From: Leishmania mexicana MHOM/GT/2001/U1103
Lineage: Eukaryota > Euglenozoa > Kinetoplastea > Trypanosomatida > Trypanosomatidae
Reading direction: 5' to 3'
DNA length: 64,000 nt
Assembly: GCF_000234665.1 (NCBI RefSeq)
Contig: NC_018310.1
Coordinates: 186,001 to 250,000, forward strand
Shown here: positions 10,352 through 19,755 of the stretch, one piece after another
Layout: each line of letters begins with the position of its first letter
How positions within the stretch are numbered: the stretch's first letter is position 1
Position numbers and translations under genes: made by a program
The notes under the pieces: model-generated
What the model was told of the DNA's origin: nothing
Seen by the model: the letters and a program-made list of their open reading frames with translations, nothing else
The model's database searches: none

Positions 10352-11735
10352 AGCTATTCTTCCCGAATCCTCTCATGTGAAAGGCGCGACTTCTTTGTTG
10401 TTTGACTACCAAACTTCAGACAGTCAATTCGTAGACATGCTTCTTTCGACATTCCTTTTGCGCCTTTAGGCGAGAGCTCATCGAGGAGGTAAGCGCTTCT
10501 TTTTTTTTTTACCATCTCTTTTTCTCTTCGATGTCTTGTTTCCGCGATGAACATGGTCATGGTCGAGGATCTTTCGCCTGAAAAGGTCGGAGGATCTCAT
10601 CGATATGGAGTGAAAATGCTCACCGCTTTTCGTCTCTGTTTCACTAATCCATGTCCATTTTCTTTTCTATATATACATATATGTTTACATGTATATATAT
10701 GTATATATATATATATATATATACATATAACGGCATAGAATTTTATGAAGGAGGGAAACGAAAAGAAAAATGAGCGTGGCGGTTAAACGGCCTTGCCCTT
10801 TACGACAGCAAGGAAAAAAGCCTGAGACTCAATACCATCGAAAGGAGAGTTCATCTGATTTTTTTCGTTTTTTTTTTCGTTCACACGATCTTCATCCATG
10901 TGCTTGGCACGCTGGAAGGGCGCTTTCAAAATGTGTGATTGGGCTTCGGGGATTCTGCCTCAGCGACGTGATCTCCCTCTCTGCGGTCACAGCATCGTGA
11001 GTGTAAGCAAAACTGGATGTTCTTTTTTTCTCCCCATTTAACCACACTATTTCTGGCCCAATACCTCTGCACCAGTCGATTGCAGCTTAGACCTCATACC
11101 GGATGTTTCAAACGCAGCAGCCCGTTTGCGAGCTAACTGGATATCTAACCGAAATACTCTGCAGCTGGATGAATTTTCACTTGCGTCCTTACAGGAGCAG
11201 ATTCAGTGGGAATACCTTGAAGGCTTGTTAGCTCTCCTTGCTCGACAAACTTTACAGAGTACGGGCGATGTTTCAAACAACATCCGCGTCCGACCAAAAG
11301 GCAATCCGTTGGCTTAGACGAATATGCTGAATCCGCTCTTTCCCTTTTGTTCGAGAGTCTGCTTGGGTCCTTCATAGCAGATAAGAATGTGTCAGTAAGG
11401 TCGCCTGGTTTGCTTACGACTTAGGCCCGGTATTTTGGCGGTCATGCAAACAAGGAGGAGGGGCTTGAAGGAAAGTCGAAGCCCTTTGATATGCTGAGTC
11501 CCTCGCCAGCGTTTTCGCATCAATGGGCCATTACGAAAAACAATGCCTGTGCCACGCGTGAATGTACTGCACTTGCCTCTATGCTATTTTCTGCATCTGA
11601 GCCCCACTCTTCTTTTCTCCTGCCCTCTCTCTTTTTCCTCAACGCTTTCTTCGCTTTGGTGTCTCACATTATTTCGAAAACGTCTTCTCGCTGAATCGAA
11701 TTCCGTGTGCCCATTTCACAGCATTCATTTTCATC
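10352..11735. other. AT-richer intergenic region, no gene seen
   Basis: The 1.4 kb between dUTPase and the L23a pair is visibly richer in A and T than the rest of the window. T runs lie at about 10499-10510 and 10860-10880, and there is a long TA-rich tract at 10669-10730. Short open frames, for example 11126-11317, show no recognisable domain and lack the usual codon bias. No tRNA or snoRNA could be recognised by eye. Confidence 0.6.
10669..10730. repeat. TA-rich simple repeat in the dUTPase 3' region
   Basis: A tract of about 60 bp made of TATATA and TATATG/CATATA units, able to pair with itself. It is the longest of at least eight intergenic TA tracts in the window. Confidence 0.85.
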
Positions 11736-12173
11736 ATGCCTCCTGCTCAGAAGACCGCCAAGAAGGCCGCGTCGAAGGATGCGAAGGCGACGAAGGTCGT
11801 CAAGGTGACGACGCGCAAATCGTACACCCGCCCCCAGTTCCGCCGCCCTCACACCTACCGCAAGCCGGCAACGGCAAAGCCGAGCAACCGTGTGACCGTG
11901 GAGTCGAAGGATATTGCGGCCTTCAATGTGATCCGCTACCCGTTGACGACAGACAAGGCGATGAAGAAGATCGAGGAGAACAACACCCTGACCTTCATCG
12001 TTGATTCCCGCGCCAACAAGACTGAGATCAAGAAGGCGATGCGCAAGCTGTACCAGGTCAAGGCTGTGAAGGTCAACACCCTGATCCGCCCGGATGGTCT
12101 GAAGAAGGCGTACATCCGCCTGTCTGCGGCCCACGATGCGCTGGACACCGCCAACAAGATCGGTCTCGTCTAA
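11736..12173 (+). CDS. RPL23A: 60S ribosomal protein L23a (uL23), copy 1
   Basis: A protein of 145 residues. A basic N-terminal arm of about 55 residues, rich in Lys and Ala, is followed by the uL23 core: VIRYPLTTDKAMKKIEENNT, then VDSRANKTEIKKAM, LYQVKAVKVNTLIRPDGLKK and the C-terminal AYIRLSAAHDALDTANKIGL. uL23 sits at the exit of the large-subunit peptide tunnel and docks SRP and other nascent-chain factors. Third codon positions are almost all G or C, as expected for a highly expressed gene. An AG at 11720-11721 would leave a 14-nt 5'UTR, typical of ribosomal protein mRNAs. It is the first of a tandem pair whose coding sequences I read as identical. Confidence 0.97.
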   Translation: MPPAQKTAKKAASKDAKATKVVKVTTRKSYTRPQFRRPHTYRKPATAKPSNRVTVESKDIAAFNVIRYPLTTDKAMKKIEENNTLTFIVDSRANKTEIKKAMRKLYQVKAVKVNTLIRPDGLKKAYIRLSAAHDALDTANKIGLV

Positions 12174-12629
12174 GCAGAACTTGGATGATGCGATTACTTG
12201 CGATGATTTCATTTTATCAACAAAAAATAAGTGCAAACGGTATCTTTGGTTCTCCAGAGGCCCGCGAAGGCTCTTAGAGTGGTGTAATGAGCTGTTACCT
12301 CTGTGGTACACTGTGGCGATCAGCTGCGGTGTCTGTGTGCACGCCAAGGGTGCGCTGGTCTCTGCATCTCCGAGTTTGTGCTTTGCTCTGAGGATGTATC
12401 GCAAAAAGCGCGTTGCGGTGCTGTTTTCCTGCTCCTGCGCTGCTGCCTCTTCAGATGCGTCGACATGTTGGACTTTGTGCAGCTCCTCACCTTCACTTTC
12501 ATCTCTCCCTCCTCGTTGTTGTTTTCTGTGTCCATGTGGCTCGTGTTTGTCTCAACTTGCGACAACGTTTCTTGCGCACCTCTGCGGAATACCGTCTGCA
12601 CAGCTTTAGGGCTTCATTTGCAACGGATC
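12174..12629. other. Spacer between the two L23a copies
   Basis: About 456 bp, rich in T and C in its second half, with AG acceptors at about 12602-12603 and 12608-12609 for copy 2. It does not resemble the region upstream of copy 1 or downstream of copy 2, although the two coding regions are identical. Confidence 0.7.
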
Positions 12630-13067
12630 ATGCCTCCTGCTCAGAAGACCGCCAAGAAGGCCGCGTCGAAGGATGCGAAGGCGACGAAGGTCGTCAAGGT
12701 GACGACGCGCAAATCGTACACCCGCCCCCAGTTCCGCCGCCCTCACACCTACCGCAAGCCGGCAACGGCAAAGCCGAGCAACCGTGTGACCGTGGAGTCG
12801 AAGGATATTGCGGCCTTCAATGTGATCCGCTACCCGTTGACGACAGACAAGGCGATGAAGAAGATCGAGGAGAACAACACCCTGACCTTCATCGTTGATT
12901 CCCGCGCCAACAAGACTGAGATCAAGAAGGCGATGCGCAAGCTGTACCAGGTCAAGGCTGTGAAGGTCAACACCCTGATCCGCCCGGATGGTCTGAAGAA
13001 GGCGTACATCCGCCTGTCTGCGGCCCACGATGCGCTGGACACCGCCAACAAGATCGGTCTCGTCTAA
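12630..13067 (+). CDS. RPL23A: 60S ribosomal protein L23a (uL23), copy 2
   Basis: A protein of 145 residues, identical to copy 1 in sequence and, read side by side, in every coding nucleotide. The start is the ATG at 12630, the exact counterpart of copy 1. The same open frame runs back to 12303, but that extension translates the spacer and is not conserved with copy 1, so it is excluded. Identity stops about 3 bases before the ATG and within a few bases after TAA, so the two mRNAs have different UTRs and could be regulated differently while making the same protein. Role as for copy 1: large-subunit protein at the tunnel exit. Confidence 0.97.
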   Translation: MPPAQKTAKKAASKDAKATKVVKVTTRKSYTRPQFRRPHTYRKPATAKPSNRVTVESKDIAAFNVIRYPLTTDKAMKKIEENNTLTFIVDSRANKTEIKKAMRKLYQVKAVKVNTLIRPDGLKKAYIRLSAAHDALDTANKIGLV

Positions 13068-14577
13068 GCACGTTAGCTGGCCCTTCCTTCCATGGATAAG
13101 GGTGTGAGGCGACTTGAGGTATCTCTCTCTGCGCCTCGCCTCGGACTCGCATCTTTGCTTTGCTGCGAGAAACTCCGGATGCGCCGTGGCCCTGTTTTTC
13201 ATTTTCTCAGTTCCTACGTCTTTACGCAAGCAAAAGCAAAAGAAAAGTTTTGATAAATGAAACTGGTCAGTGCTCTGAAGCCCCCCGGGGAGGAGGAGGC
13301 GGGGGTAGGGAGAGGGAGAGCTGGAGCACGTTGATCGCGCGAGGAAAGGGGAAAGCTGAATCTCTTCTTTCAAGCGTCACGCGCCACCGTCACTTTTCCG
13401 TCTCTTCAAGGGCCGGCGGGCTCCATCTCTGGACGTTCCACCCCTGTTTGCGTTGCTGCTTCCGGCCCTGCAGCGGCAGGGGAGATATCGTCTGCCGGTA
13501 GGTTGAGGAGAGACAAAATTCTTTTTTCTTCTTCGCGAGATGTTTTCTGTCATGGGTGTGTGGCTATGCATCCCCGCACATCATATTCCCGCATGTCTCC
13601 ATCACCTCTCCGTTGACCGTTCCCGTCTCGCTCTCTCGCTCTCTCTCCCTCTGTTAATCGGGCACATATTCTTTCGTGATCCTACTGCGTGGGACGCACC
13701 CTCCTGCACCCACGTGCATGTGCCTTCTGATTCCTCATATATATATATATATATTTATTTATGATTGCTTGCTGCTTCGAAAACTAGCCAGCACATGCTC
13801 GGCCATCGCGGTTTTCGTCCCTCTTGTACGCGAGCATCACGTAAAGCCAACCCGTACTCACCTCTCGGAAGAGGGGAAGAGGACGCACACGCCTTCCACA
13901 GTGAGGGCCTCGTACTCAGTTGTTGGCCGTATTATTCCCCTCTCCACGGAAACTGTTTGCCCTGTCCCGTAGTGGCTTCCTCCCCCACCCTCATTGCCTT
14001 GTGTGTGCGTACACAGCTGGAGCCAGCGGTTTTGGCCGTGCAAAAGGGAGGTCGGAGAGAGGAGAGAGCGCTTCGACGGGGCTGTTGGCTCGCCTCTGCG
14101 CCCCATGTGACGACTGCACACCAAGGCGCGCACCCACGCACCTTCTGCCTTTCCCATTCTGTCGTACTTGCGCGTAGATTGGGGACTTCGCCGTCACACG
14201 CGCTCGAAAGGAAAGAAAGAATAACACACAGGCACACACGCACACACACGCACACACACGCACACAAAGGCGAGAGGGCAAGAGAGCGACGGGAGGAGCG
14301 CACCGGCGTTGCCCATTTTGTTGTGTTGTGCCTCTGTTTTTCTTTTTCTTGCTGGACTCGCAGCGTCGATAGAAACCGGGAGCACCGGCGGTGTGTGTGC
14401 GTGTTGAGGAAGGAGAGAGAGAACGGGTGGGGCGGGGCGGGAGAAGGGGAGAGAGCGGGTGCCGCACCACACTTGTCGCCGTCTTCCCTTTCTCCTTCGT
14501 CTTTGTGCCGTCATCCGCCGCTTTCTTTCTTACTTTTACTCGCGTGCGCGCTGCGGTGATCTTTTCTGACGCAGCGC
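13068..14577. other. Intergenic region, no gene seen
   Basis: It holds a run of about nine AT units at 13737-13754 and CA-rich repeats at about 14224-14270. A pyrimidine tract with AG at 14573-14574 lies directly before the next start. Open frames such as 13765-14559 are simple-sequence and unconvincing. Confidence 0.6.
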
Positions 14578-17500
14578 ATGATGGACTTTAGACGTATTGT
14601 GCGCATCCCCGATAGCCGGGGATGCGCACCAGCTGCGCACGGCGATGACGCGCTCAAATCCTGTCCTGACAGCTACGTCATGTGCGAGTATCTTAGCTTC
14701 TCTTCAGGTAGGGCGCCCTCCTCGCGTGATGATCAAGCGGCAGTCGTGTCGAAGCTACGTGTGCTCACCTCCAAGTACGCTCAGCTCCAGCGCAGCATCG
14801 AACGCTGCGTCTTCGCCATGAGGAGCGGCGTCTCTGCTTCTCTGTTGGTATCCGCGCCTGCAGTACGCCAGGTGTCCTCGCGTTCGCCCAGCGAGGGAGT
14901 CGCACCTTTCAGTGCTGCCGACAAGGGACGAGCGGCAGCTGCGGGCAGGATGGGAGCCATCGCCGCATCAGTATCCACTGGATCCACCTCACAGGTGCCA
15001 GACTTAGAGTCGTGCTGGATGGCGACCTCTCCGCTTCCCCCGACGGCGGTGCTGGCGGCGCTGTACGGCATGACGCCTCTACATAGGATTTCCTGGAGCG
15101 GCAGTGATGGGGGAAGCCCTGATGCCGGCGCCGGGGACAACGCACGCACTGTGACAACTGTGGATGCCGGCAACCTCCGCGACACTGACTCATCGACGTC
15201 TTTGTTCGAGCTTCAGTGGGCACTTTGCCGATGCACCACGGAGGCGATGGCCGCGCAGAGGCGGTACCAGGTGACCTTCAGGGACGCGTTTGCCATGACG
15301 ACGGTGGTTGCCCACATGGCGGCCGCTAGCGCTGACGGCGGCAGTAGTTGGCAAGGGTCTGCCTCGCTTCTGCCGCCGCCGCCGCCGTCGTCGTCATCAT
15401 CCACCTCGTCGTATTCCCTCGCGCAGCAGCTGCGGCGAGCTTCTGCCCTGCTCGGTGTGGACAGTGAAGGGTCGCTGCCAGAAGCGTCGGCGGCCGCGGC
15501 ACCGTTCACGTCGCTGCTGGATTGGCCAGAGGAGTTCTTGTGGAACTTGCTTGTGTCCCTGCTATCCAGTCTCGCGCTTGTGCACAGCGCCGGCCTTCAC
15601 TTGTTCGGCCAACTGACCGCAGCGGATGTGCTGTGCGTGGCCTGCGCGCCAACACTGCCGCGGCAGCTCGAACAGACGTGGGCCGATGTTGCCGCAGCGA
15701 CAGCAGCGGCGGTCGGCAAAGAGGATGCGAGGAGGGCGGTGTCCGGCACCGTCTCCAGCAGCAGCATTGATGGTGATCGTGTGCTGATACACAAGGAGGA
15801 GGATGCCATCTTCCGGCGCTTCTGCTCGACCGCTGTGCCTAGCGTGTTGCTGCCGCAGGCGACCGTCACCGCCGCCACTCCGTGTCATCACGTCTTCTTC
15901 GTCCTTCATCCATCGCCGGAGCTGTTGCAGCAACAGGGTGATGGCCGCGCACATGCCCCGCGACAAAGCGTGTCAAGCCTGTCCGCAGCGCAGGAAGCAG
16001 AGCAGGCGACACCGGCGCAACAGGCGCAGCACCAGGCGTCGGATTTGGCGAGCGTGGGCCGCTTGATGAGCCTCTTGATGGAGCTGCGAGCGCGGTGGCG
16101 CCAGCGTCGCAGCGGGCACGCGGAACCAACAGCAGGAGCCCCCAGCTCAGAGCTGGCGTTTCTGGTAGGACGGTTGTGCAAGTGCGGTGGGGCGAGCGCG
16201 GGCCCTGCAGCGCCAACACAGAGCCCTACCGCTCTGCAGCTTCTGCAACTCCAGGCGCTGCGGCTGCGCACGGAGTCGTGGTACTACCGCCGCCTCGCCG
16301 AGGAAGCGTGCGATCGCCTGTCGCTTGCGCGGCGGCGGCTGGAAAGCACAGATGCCACACTGCTGCAACCTTCGTCTGCAATGCTGCCGCACGCGAGGGA
16401 CACGGACACAGAGAGGCAGAGGCGCGAGGCGCAGCTGGCGGACCGCGAGGCGCAGCTTGCGGAGCGAGAGTCCAAGTTAAGTGTTCTGCTGGGGCTCTAC
16501 GAGCTCACGCATGAGCACTTGGACGCGCTCAAGCTGCCGCAGCTGCCCCCAACTGAAGAGGGGACAAAGTTGGCAACGCTTTCGTCCGCGTTACCATCGG
16601 ACGCAGCGGCAGCAGCGGCGGCCGATGCCTCGGCAACGTCGACGGCGCGCAACGGGGGTACTCGCGGCGCTGACGGCGTTGGGCCAGAGCAGCGAACGGC
16701 GTCGCAGGTGTCACATGAGGACTCGCTAGACCGCCTGCTAGTTCAAACTCTGCACCAGCACCAGCACCAGCTAGCAGGCTCCGCGGGGGCACTGCTTGCA
16801 GGTGTGCCTGCCGCAGCCGGGGCGACTCTGGCGGGCGTCCTAGATGGTAGCCATTCGAGTCCCCAAGCCACCACCACGGCCACCTCCGTTGCTGCTGCCG
16901 ACGACGAGTTGGTCGGCTTGTCTCCTCTTGCGTGTCGCACCACCGCAGATGATAGACTGCTCTCGACAAGCGCTGCCACGCCGTCAGCGGTGGCGGAGAC
17001 ACTGCCGGCGCTCACCACGCATCGCCATGTGGACGTCGAGAGCGTCTCCGGAGGCGATGTTGCGACACTCACGGCGGCGGCATCGACTGGCCATCGTCCC
17101 GACAGCGAATCCCGCGTTGCGGTGGTGGAGGTAGACCTGGATGCAGAAGAGAATGATGGACGTGGCATCAGCATGGCAAGCCAAGGGAGCGTAAGTCCGA
17201 CGGCGATTCACGCTGCACCTGCTGGGGGATTCGAAACACGCGCGGTGTGGGGGTGGGCGCCAACGACGACGTCCCCGCCTGCGTCGCTCTCGGCTTCAGC
17301 TGCCGCTATGCTTCGGCAGGGGGCTCATGGCTTGCCACTGCCGACCTCCCAGCAGCAACGACAGCAGCGACAACTTTTCTCGCCCCCGCTGCACGCTTCC
17401 CCGTGCCAAGACATGCAGACCCCCATGCGCTCCCCCGCGCTGCCCAACATGGGGTACGTGGGGGGTGCAGCCGGCGGTGCCGTGGCTTCCCCTGGCGCTG

Positions 17501-19128
17501 GCTTCAATGGTGGCGGTGGTCGTAGCCACAGCAAGTACAGCGCGCTGTCGCTACTGCGCACGCCTCCGTCGGCCCGCCGCGCTGGCACCGGGCCGGGAGC
17601 TGCTGTCGATGCTGCAGTAGCTACCGCAGCGACCAGGGCCGCGCCGTCCTTCTTCCGCTCTCCATCGTTGCACTCGCCAGACAGCTATCGCTCCACCACT
17701 AGACCGCACAACGCTGCCACGGTTGATGTCTCAGCCAGCGCCGCTGCGGCGTCCTCTCCACATGACACAGCGGAGCACTTCGTTCCGCAGCCGCGCCAGC
17801 AGCGACGCCGATCAAGCTCTCGTGGTAACACCAGCAATAACAGCGGTGGCGCGTACACGGCGACCTTGGGTGGTCGCTCACCACGCCCGGAGGACCATCG
17901 ACCGCAGAAGGATGGTGTCACTGCATCATGGGCGCATCAGCAGCTGACAACGCTGGAGGAGATGCAGACGGCGCTGAGAGCGCAACAGTCACCAACGCCG
18001 CGTAGTCGTGCGTTAGCCGCGGCGGCGATCCGCAGCCGCAGTGCTGACATGGCGGCGCCTCCGCGCATGCGCTCCCCGGCGACTCCACCGGTTGCGCCGC
18101 GCGTTACACCGCGGCTGCATTCCTCGTCCACGCTCGCATCCTGGGATGTGACGCCGGTACGCGGCACAACGCCATCGTACTACGGTGATGACTCCGCAGA
18201 GATGTTTCGCGTGGAGAGCGCTCACATGCGCAGCAGTGACAGCCGTAGCGGAGTCCGCCGGGGTGATGACTGGGGCGGTTCCGCTGGCGCGGCCCGCGAC
18301 TTTGGCGGCGTCGTCACTGCTGAACCTCCTCGGGTGCTGTTGTCCTTCACGCCTCCGTACAACACGCCGCCGACGTTGTCTCCTTACATCGACCAGACAC
18401 CCACAGCGACGGCGACGGCGACGGCCGCTGAAGGTGGTGCGAGCCTCGCCTACGCAGCTACTGGGCCCTCAGCAGCACGAGATGGTGCCGCCGGGCACCA
18501 CACACCACCGCAAACGGAGAAGCCTACCGCAACGGCGCTGTATCGGAGTGCGCCCCAGGAGCCCGCCTCCTCTCTCTCTCCGCAGATGCTGGCGAAGGTT
18601 CCCAGCAGTGAGACTGCCGCAGCCAACAGACGAGGCGACAACAGCCGCAGCGGTGCCCCGAATGCTTTTCACGCAGCCGCATTGTCAGCGCGCGGGGCTT
18701 CAGCACGTGGCAACGGCGCAGCGGACCTGCACCAGCGCAGTCCGCCACAGCACGCCACCTCGTCTACCGCCATAGTGTCTACGGTGAGGGCGGCGACGTC
18801 TGCCTTCGGTGTCTCCGCTGGGATATCCGCCCAGGGTACGAGTGGCAGGGGTCCTCACCGCTCTCTTAGCTCACGAACGGCGTCCACAAACGTCACCGGA
18901 CACAGCGCAGGTGGCACGAGCGCTCGAGGGACGACGGTGAGCACCTCTAGCGGTCGCATCAGCGGTGGCCATGGCGGCGGTGGTCGTGGTGGACCACTGC
19001 AGCGGTTTGGCGATGCCTATTCGCCGTCATCTTCGTCGGCATCCTTCGCCCATGCCGGCGCCTCGCGTACGAGTTCCACGACGGCGGTGGAGCTGCTGCG
19101 ACGACTGCGCGCCAACACAGGGGCGTGA
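14578..19128 (+). CDS. Large protein of unknown function with a kinase-like region
   Basis: A protein of 1516 residues starting at tandem ATGs at 14578 and 14581; a pyrimidine/AG acceptor ends at 14574. Residues about 315-345 (WPEEFLWNLLVSLLSSLALV, then HSAGLHLFGQLTAADVL) look like the alpha-E and catalytic-loop region of a protein kinase. DLASVGRLMSLLMELRARW (about 487-506) and SSELAFLVGRLC (from about 523) recall the C-lobe helices. No glycine loop, VAIK lysine, HRD or DFG is visible, so if this is a kinase fold it is a pseudokinase. A short coiled coil follows at about 608-635 (DTERQRREAQLADREAQLAE). The remaining 850 residues are Ser/Thr/Ala/Arg-rich and look disordered. The kinase reading is a weak inference; function unknown. 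Confidence 0.75.
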   Translation: MMDFRRIVRIPDSRGCAPAAHGDDALKSCPDSYVMCEYLSFSSGRAPSSRDDQAAVVSKLRVLTSKYAQLQRSIERCVFAMRSGVSASLLVSAPAVRQVSSRSPSEGVAPFSAADKGRAAAAGRMGAIAASVSTGSTSQVPDLESCWMATSPLPPTAVLAALYGMTPLHRISWSGSDGGSPDAGAGDNARTVTTVDAGNLRDTDSSTSLFELQWALCRCTTEAMAAQRRYQVTFRDAFAMTTVVAHMAAASADGGSSWQGSASLLPPPPPSSSSSTSSYSLAQQLRRASALLGVDSEGSLPEASAAAAPFTSLLDWPEEFLWNLLVSLLSSLALVHSAGLHLFGQLTAADVLCVACAPTLPRQLEQTWADVAAATAAAVGKEDARRAVSGTVSSSSIDGDRVLIHKEEDAIFRRFCSTAVPSVLLPQATVTAATPCHHVFFVLHPSPELLQQQGDGRAHAPRQSVSSLSAAQEAEQATPAQQAQHQASDLASVGRLMSLLMELRARWRQRRSGHAEPTAGAPSSELAFLVGRLCKCGGASAGPAAPTQSPTALQLLQLQALRLRTESWYYRRLAEEACDRLSLARRRLESTDATLLQPSSAMLPHARDTDTERQRREAQLADREAQLAERESKLSVLLGLYELTHEHLDALKLPQLPPTEEGTKLATLSSALPSDAAAAAAADASATSTARNGGTRGADGVGPEQRTASQVSHEDSLDRLLVQTLHQHQHQLAGSAGALLAGVPAAAGATLAGVLDGSHSSPQATTTATSVAAADDELVGLSPLACRTTADDRLLSTSAATPSAVAETLPALTTHRHVDVESVSGGDVATLTAAASTGHRPDSESRVAVVEVDLDAEENDGRGISMASQGSVSPTAIHAAPAGGFETRAVWGWAPTTTSPPASLSASAAAMLRQGAHGLPLPTSQQQRQQRQLFSPPLHASPCQDMQTPMRSPALPNMGYVGGAAGGAVASPGAGFNGGGGRSHSKYSALSLLRTPPSARRAGTGPGAAVDAAVATAATRAAPSFFRSPSLHSPDSYRSTTRPHNAATVDVSASAAAASSPHDTAEHFVPQPRQQRRRSSSRGNTSNNSGGAYTATLGGRSPRPEDHRPQKDGVTASWAHQQLTTLEEMQTALRAQQSPTPRSRALAAAAIRSRSADMAAPPRMRSPATPPVAPRVTPRLHSSSTLASWDVTPVRGTTPSYYGDDSAEMFRVESAHMRSSDSRSGVRRGDDWGGSAGAARDFGGVVTAEPPRVLLSFTPPYNTPPTLSPYIDQTPTATATATAAEGGASLAYAATGPSAARDGAAGHHTPPQTEKPTATALYRSAPQEPASSLSPQMLAKVPSSETAAANRRGDNSRSGAPNAFHAAALSARGASARGNGAADLHQRSPPQHATSSTAIVSTVRAATSAFGVSAGISAQGTSGRGPHRSLSSRTASTNVTGHSAGGTSARGTTVSTSSGRISGGHGGGGRGGPLQRFGDAYSPSSSSASFAHAGASRTSSTTAVELLRRLRANTGA
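14599..14629. repeat. GC-rich inverted repeat inside the coding start
   Basis: Arms GTGCGCATCCCC (14599-14610) and GGGGATGCGCAC (14618-14629) are perfect complements. One more G-C pair extends inward and leaves a 5-nt loop. The hairpin begins 21 nt after the first start codon of the 14578 gene. Confidence 0.9.
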
Positions 19129-19755
19129 TGTGGAGAAGCGTGGGTGGGCCTGCGCGTACGCTGCCGCTGGCGCGTACAACATACACATACCTAGCCAAAC
19201 TGAGGCAGAGTTTACCGCGAGTAACGTGCGACGAGTAGCGCATGAGCACACGCCCGGCCGCTTGGGTAGCGTGCTGAGAGTCGTTCGAGTTGTGCGACGA
19301 GTTGGTTGCGGGGGTGGGGTAGGAGAGGGTGGGAGAGGGTTCGGGACTCTGTCGATGACCGCAGCGAGCCTGCAACGGCGGCCGCCACCTTTCGCCCCCC
19401 TGCCTTTTTCTCTCGCCGTTTGTGACTATGCCTCCCTCCTCCTCCCCCTCTCCCCCATCTCTCCGCCGGGCCACTACCACCGGTTCTCATTCCCCCTCAC
19501 CTCACGCGGCACCGCAGCGAGAAGGGCACCCACACCCACCCACACACGCATAGGCGTACACCACTTCATAGACTTGCATCAAGACAAACCCGCGTACCCC
19601 ACGCACGGTGCATATCACTGACACTGCTGCTGCGTGCGGTGTGGGCGAGGAGAGGAACACAAGCGCATCGACCCGCGGGTAGCAGTGCTGTGTACATCCA
19701 CCTTTCCTCCTGCCGACCAGGTGGACTTCCTCTTCATCGTAGCACACACGCACAC
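19129..19755. other. Intergenic region, no gene seen
   Basis: It is a GC-rich stretch with pyrimidine tracts around 19430-19500. Two candidate splice acceptors for the next gene end at 19720 and 19742. Confidence 0.6.
19701..19742 (+). promoter_or_regulatory. Predicted spliced-leader acceptors fixing the 19756 start
   Basis: CCTTTCCTCCTGCCGACCAG ends in AG at 19719-19720, and a second pyrimidine stretch ends in AG at 19741-19742. Both lie inside the open frame that runs back to 19639. The upstream part would therefore be removed, making the ATG at 19756 the first in the mRNA. Confidence 0.5.

Noticed and set aside
12303..12629. N-terminal extension of L23a copy 2
   Set aside because: It translates the non-conserved spacer; copy 1 has no counterpart, and splice acceptors lie between it and the ATG at 12630.
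13765..14559. Plus-strand open frame of 264 codons after the L23a pair
   Set aside because: It covers CA repeats and the pyrimidine tract before the next gene, with no protein-like segment.
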